DNA from: Bacteroidales bacterium | GTDB taxonomy: Bacteria; Bacteroidota; Bacteroidia; Bacteroidales; Marinilabiliaceae | DNA length: 7,620 nucleotides | Assembly (NCBI GenBank): GCA_004552385.1 | Contig: SFOL01000084.1 | Coordinates: forward strand, 1 to 7,620 | Direction: 5' to 3' | Part shown: piece after piece, positions 4,799 to 7,620 of the stretch | Numbering within the stretch: position 1 is the first letter of the stretch | How the letters are laid out: each line of letters starts with the position of its first letter | The notes under the pieces: generated by a model | Told to the model about the DNA's origin: nothing | The model's input: only the letters and a program-made list of their open reading frames with translations | Databases searched by the model: none | Made by a program: the position numbers and the translations under genes

Positions 4799-6928
4799 TT
4801 GCAAGTCTTGAACGAGCTGATCAAAAAAAAGTGGAGAACCTACTATAAGGCCACATACCGAATTGTCGCTTTTGTCCTGTGCTCTCTTGTCATGGTGCTG
4901 TCGTTCCCTGGTGGCGGGCGGTTTAACTATGAGTATGAGATTGGCAGGCCATGGCGTTACGAGGATGTCGTCGCGCCTTATGACATCCCCGTCCTCAAGC
5001 CCGAGGCTGAGCTCACGGCTGAGCGCGACAGTGCAATGAAAGTCGTGTTGCCATATTATGTTATTGACTCAATTCATGACGTCTCCATTCATGTCAGCGT
5101 TCATCAGATGCTTGTCAAAGGCCGCGAGGTGGTTGAAGAATATTGCCCGGCGGATTTCTCGCCCGACTCGCTTTCCGCCTTTCTCGAAAGCTCACTCGCT
5201 GGCAACATAGGTGCCGTTTGCCAGGCCGGGATTATAGACGTATCTGACGAGAACTACAGCCACAATGGCAAATTGATGCTCATTAACGCAAACGTCGCTG
5301 AAAAATTCCTCTTCGAGGATCTGTACACTCCGCGATCTGCGTACTCGACGGTCGTGGAGCACACGGTTGATGACCTTTGGCGCTACAGTGGGGTCGACGC
5401 CAAGCGGACGTTGCGGCTTCTGGCCAGCTTGCCCATAAGCCAAATACTTGAGCCTAACGTGCATTATGACGAGGATAAGACCAACAAAGCCAAGGCGCAG
5501 CGGCGAGACAATGTGGCCATATATTCCGGCAAGATACTTAGTGGGCAGCTTATTGTGAGGGCGGGCGACATTGTGCGTCCTCGCGAGGCGCAGCTGCTCA
5601 TCTCGCTCAAGCATGCCACGGAGGGGGGGCAGGGGCTCAATGAGCACAGTTTGCCCATTTTTATCGGTAAGGCTTCGATGGTGGCTGCGCTTATGTTTTC
5701 GCTTTACCTGTTTCTCTTTTACTTCAGGAAGGATTATTTCAGGCAGCTCCACTATGTCAACCTTATTTTGCTGCTTATGACGTTCATGGTCAGCATCACG
5801 GGCTTTCTCTCCGGCCGCGGCTACAACGTCAGCTTCATCATACCGTACGTCGTGCTGCCTATCATGTTGCGATTGTTTACCGACTCGCGTCTGGCCATGT
5901 ACGTCAACATCGTGACAGTGCTGATTATCTCATTCTTCGCTTTCAACAGTCAGCTTTTCATTGTCCTCCATATCCCGGCTGCTCTTGTCGCGTGCATCTC
6001 GCTCTATCAGATGAATAAGCGTATACAGATATTCCGCACGTCTGTATATATTTTCGTTTTCTATCTTCTTATGTACTCCGGCTACATGTTTTGGCAGAGC
6101 GCCACGTTTGCCCTGAAACCGGATGTCGTGCTCCAGTTCGCCATCAGCAGCGTGCTGTTGCTGCTCGCATACCCTCTCATATATGTCGTCGAGAAGGCGT
6201 TTGGCTTTGTCTCAGACGTGTCACTGCTCGAGCTCACCGACGGCAATAACGAGTTGCTGCGGGAGCTGTCTGACAAGGCGCCTGGGACTTTTCAGCACTC
6301 CATGCAGGTCGCCAACCTTGGCCAGGAGGTCGCATATAAGATTGGCGGCAACGCACTTCTCGTCCGCGCCGGCGCTCTTTACCATGACATCGGCAAGATT
6401 GTCAACCCCATGTTCTTTACCGAAAATCAGTCTGGAGGGGTCAATCCGCACGATAAATTGTCGCCCGAGCAGAGCGCGCAAGTCATCATCCGACACGTGA
6501 CTGACGGCGTCAAGCTTGCCAAGAAATACCGCGTCCCCACGCAAATACGCAACATTATTGCCTCGCACCACGGGCGGACTATGGCGAGATATTTCTACAT
6601 CAAATGGTGCGAGGAGCACCCCGACGAGACGCCCGACCTCACGCAGTTTACATACCCGGGGCCGCGCCCGCACACCAAGGAGGAGGCCATCATTATGATT
6701 TGCGATGCTGTGGAGGCGGCGTCTAAGAGTCTGCCTAAGCATGACGATGCCGATATTGCAAATCTCGTAGACAAGATTATTGACCTGCAGGTGGCTTCAA
6801 ACCAGTTCTCACATGCGCCCATAACGTTCCTCGACATCGCGGAGACAAAAGACATCCTTAAGGAAAAACTGCGCAACATATATCACGTCAGAATCCAATA
6901 TCCCGACGCGGTAGGAAAAAAGGAGTGA
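4799..6928 (+). CDS. pgpH: PgpH-like 7TM-HD phosphohydrolase (probable c-di-AMP phosphodiesterase)
   Basis: A 709-aa inner-membrane enzyme. Characterised Listeria PgpH hydrolyses c-di-AMP to pApA. In order: one N-terminal membrane segment (about 20-36), an extracytoplasmic 7TMR-HDED-type domain (about 45-285), a seven-helix membrane block (about 287-468), and a cytoplasmic HD domain. The metal ligands are visible: H500 (GTFQHS), H529-D530 (YHDIGK), H566 (RHVTDG), H590-H591 (ASHHG) and D636 (CDAVE). Length matches the family. The start is unusual. A stop at 4793 leaves only TTG at 4799 or 4808 ahead of the first membrane segment, and the first ATG (4892) would cut that segment, so I use TTG 4799. 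No Shine-Dalgarno site is visible. It lies just behind the aroC terminator and converges on rpe. The substrate is inferred from family. Confidence 0.9.
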   Translation: MQVLNELIKKKWRTYYKATYRIVAFVLCSLVMVLSFPGGGRFNYEYEIGRPWRYEDVVAPYDIPVLKPEAELTAERDSAMKVVLPYYVIDSIHDVSIHVSVHQMLVKGREVVEEYCPADFSPDSLSAFLESSLAGNIGAVCQAGIIDVSDENYSHNGKLMLINANVAEKFLFEDLYTPRSAYSTVVEHTVDDLWRYSGVDAKRTLRLLASLPISQILEPNVHYDEDKTNKAKAQRRDNVAIYSGKILSGQLIVRAGDIVRPREAQLLISLKHATEGGQGLNEHSLPIFIGKASMVAALMFSLYLFLFYFRKDYFRQLHYVNLILLLMTFMVSITGFLSGRGYNVSFIIPYVVLPIMLRLFTDSRLAMYVNIVTVLIISFFAFNSQLFIVLHIPAALVACISLYQMNKRIQIFRTSVYIFVFYLLMYSGYMFWQSATFALKPDVVLQFAISSVLLLLAYPLIYVVEKAFGFVSDVSLLELTDGNNELLRELSDKAPGTFQHSMQVANLGQEVAYKIGGNALLVRAGALYHDIGKIVNPMFFTENQSGGVNPHDKLSPEQSAQVIIRHVTDGVKLAKKYRVPTQIRNIIASHHGRTMARYFYIKWCEEHPDETPDLTQFTYPGPRPHTKEEAIIMICDAVEAASKSLPKHDDADIANLVDKIIDLQVASNQFSHAPITFLDIAETKDILKEKLRNIYHVRIQYPDAVGKKE

Positions 6929-6949
6929 GAGATTTTGATTCCCACTCCT
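6916..6949 (-). terminator. Intrinsic terminator of rpe, embedded in the 3' end of pgpH
   Basis: On the minus strand, AGGAGTG (6949-6943) and CACTCCT (6927-6921) form a perfect 7-bp stem around a 15-nt loop, followed by a run of T (complement of the A run 6916-6921). It lies 33 bp beyond the rpe stop. The plus-strand A run and stem arm encode the last residues of pgpH (KKE and stop). On the plus strand the stem has no T-tract after it, so it acts as a terminator mainly for rpe. Confidence 0.75.
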
Positions 6950-6982
6950 CACAGGTGATATTTATAGATGTATTGCTTCTTC

Positions 6983-7620
6983 TTACCCCGGCAGACCTTT
7001 TAGGGTGTGGATGGCCGCTTCCGGATCCGGGTTTGAGAAGACGTAACTGCCTGCCACCAGTGCGTTGGCGCCCGCCTCGACGCATCTTGCGCCTGTCTGG
7101 TCGTTAATTCCGCCGTCAACCTCTATTATCGTCTCAAGCCCGTGAGCCTCTGCCATCTGCCTCAGCCGCTTTATCTTGTTCAGCGTGTTGGGTATGAATT
7201 TCTGACCTCCGAATCCCGGGTTGACTGACATTAGCAGAACCATGTCCACGTCTTCCAAAATGTCTTGCAGCATCTCGACGGGGGTGGACGGGTTCAGAGT
7301 CACGGCGGGGCTCATGCCCGCGGCCCTGATCTCTTGGATAACCCTGTGCAGATGGGTGCAAGCCTCGTAGTGCACATTGAGAATGCTTGCGCCGAGGTCG
7401 CGGAACATCCCGACGTAACGCCCGGGGTCTACCATCATCAGGTGGACGTCCAGCGGTTTGTTTTGCCCCTTTTTCAGTGCCTTGATTATTGGTGAGCCCA
7501 TTGATATGTTCGGGACGAATACGCCATCCATAACGTCAACGTGCAGCCAGTCCGCCTCGCTGCGCTCTATCATGGCAAGCTCCTTGTCTAAATGAAGAAA
7601 GTCGGCCGCCAATGCCGATG
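6983..7620 (-). CDS. rpe: Ribulose-phosphate 3-epimerase, 5' end cut by window edge
   Basis: Interconverts D-ribulose 5-phosphate and D-xylulose 5-phosphate in the pentose phosphate pathway; a metal-dependent cytoplasmic TIM barrel. Reading leftward from the edge, the frame begins S-A-L-A-A-D-F-L, the usual (P)SxLxADF opening strand. The TTG at 7612 is therefore an internal Leu and the real start lies beyond 7620, probably under ten codons away. Family motifs follow in order: LHVDVMDGVFVPN and DVHLMM (metal-binding His and Asp), MSVNPGFGGQKF (phosphate-side loop), EVDGGI (catalytic Asp) and NALVAGSYVF. It ends with TAA at 6985-6983. The 211 visible residues plus the missing few match the usual 215-225. 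It converges on pgpH, and its terminator overlaps the end of that gene. Confidence 0.96.
   Translation of the reverse strand, partial: SALAADFLHLDKELAMIERSEADWLHVDVMDGVFVPNISMGSPIIKALKKGQNKPLDVHLMMVDPGRYVGMFRDLGASILNVHYEACTHLHRVIQEIRAAGMSPAVTLNPSTPVEMLQDILEDVDMVLLMSVNPGFGGQKFIPNTLNKIKRLRQMAEAHGLETIIEVDGGINDQTGARCVEAGANALVAGSYVFSNPDPEAAIHTLKGLPG

Noticed and set aside
7610..7612. TTG as the start codon of rpe
   Set aside because: It encodes Leu inside the conserved SALAADF opening strand. The frame stays open to the window edge, so the gene is truncated by the window rather than starting here.
1..7620. Mobile elements, CRISPR arrays, tRNA or rRNA genes, phage or defence modules
   Set aside because: I see no transposase or integrase motifs, no regularly spaced repeats with spacers, no cloverleaf-like sequence, and no gap longer than about 200 bp that could hide one. 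The region reads as core chromosome.

Overview
The window is an ordinary-looking chromosomal segment of a Bacteroidales bacterium. A Muribaculaceae-like or related gut member is my best guess, not proven. The evidence is a GldI-like FKBP-fold lipoprotein and a NigD-like lipoprotein, a TAnnTTTG-type promoter ahead of nrnA, almost no Shine-Dalgarno sequences ahead of starts, and two Bacteroidales-type lipoprotein signal peptides. Base composition is moderately GC-rich by eye. I see no mobile element, CRISPR array, tRNA or rRNA.

Layout, left to right. (1) The 3' part of ndk (nucleoside diphosphate kinase) enters from the left edge and ends at a strong intrinsic terminator. (2) A 193-bp intergenic region holds that terminator and a candidate Bacteroidetes promoter. 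It drives a tightly packed operon: nrnA-like DHH/DHHA1 phosphoesterase, then a GldI-like FKBP-fold lipoprotein (ATGA overlap), then a NigD-like lipoprotein (zero spacing). (3) After 41 bp comes slyD, a cytoplasmic FKBP isomerase with a very Cys/His/Asp/Gly-rich metal-binding tail. (4) aroC (chorismate synthase) follows, with a candidate promoter lying almost on its start codon, and closes with a textbook 12-bp-stem terminator. (5) A pgpH-like 7TM-HD phosphohydrolase apparently starts at a TTG only 15 nt past that terminator's T-tract. (6) Convergent to it on the minus strand is rpe (ribulose-phosphate 3-epimerase), cut by the right edge. Its own terminator is built into the last codons of pgpH.

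How the genes work together. The most suggestive functional pair is PgpH with NrnA. Characterised PgpH-type enzymes open c-di-AMP to pApA, and stand-alone DHH/DHHA1 enzymes cleave pApA to AMP, so the window may carry both steps of c-di-AMP turnover. There are also two FKBP-fold proteins, one exported and anchored as a lipoprotein with a degenerate active site, the other cytoplasmic with a metal-binding tail. ndk, aroC and rpe are housekeeping metabolism.

I found no clearly new system. The points most worth a second look are the SlyD tail, the TTG start of pgpH behind a terminator, the terminator embedded in pgpH coding sequence, and the Cys-pair-rich GldI-like lipoprotein.
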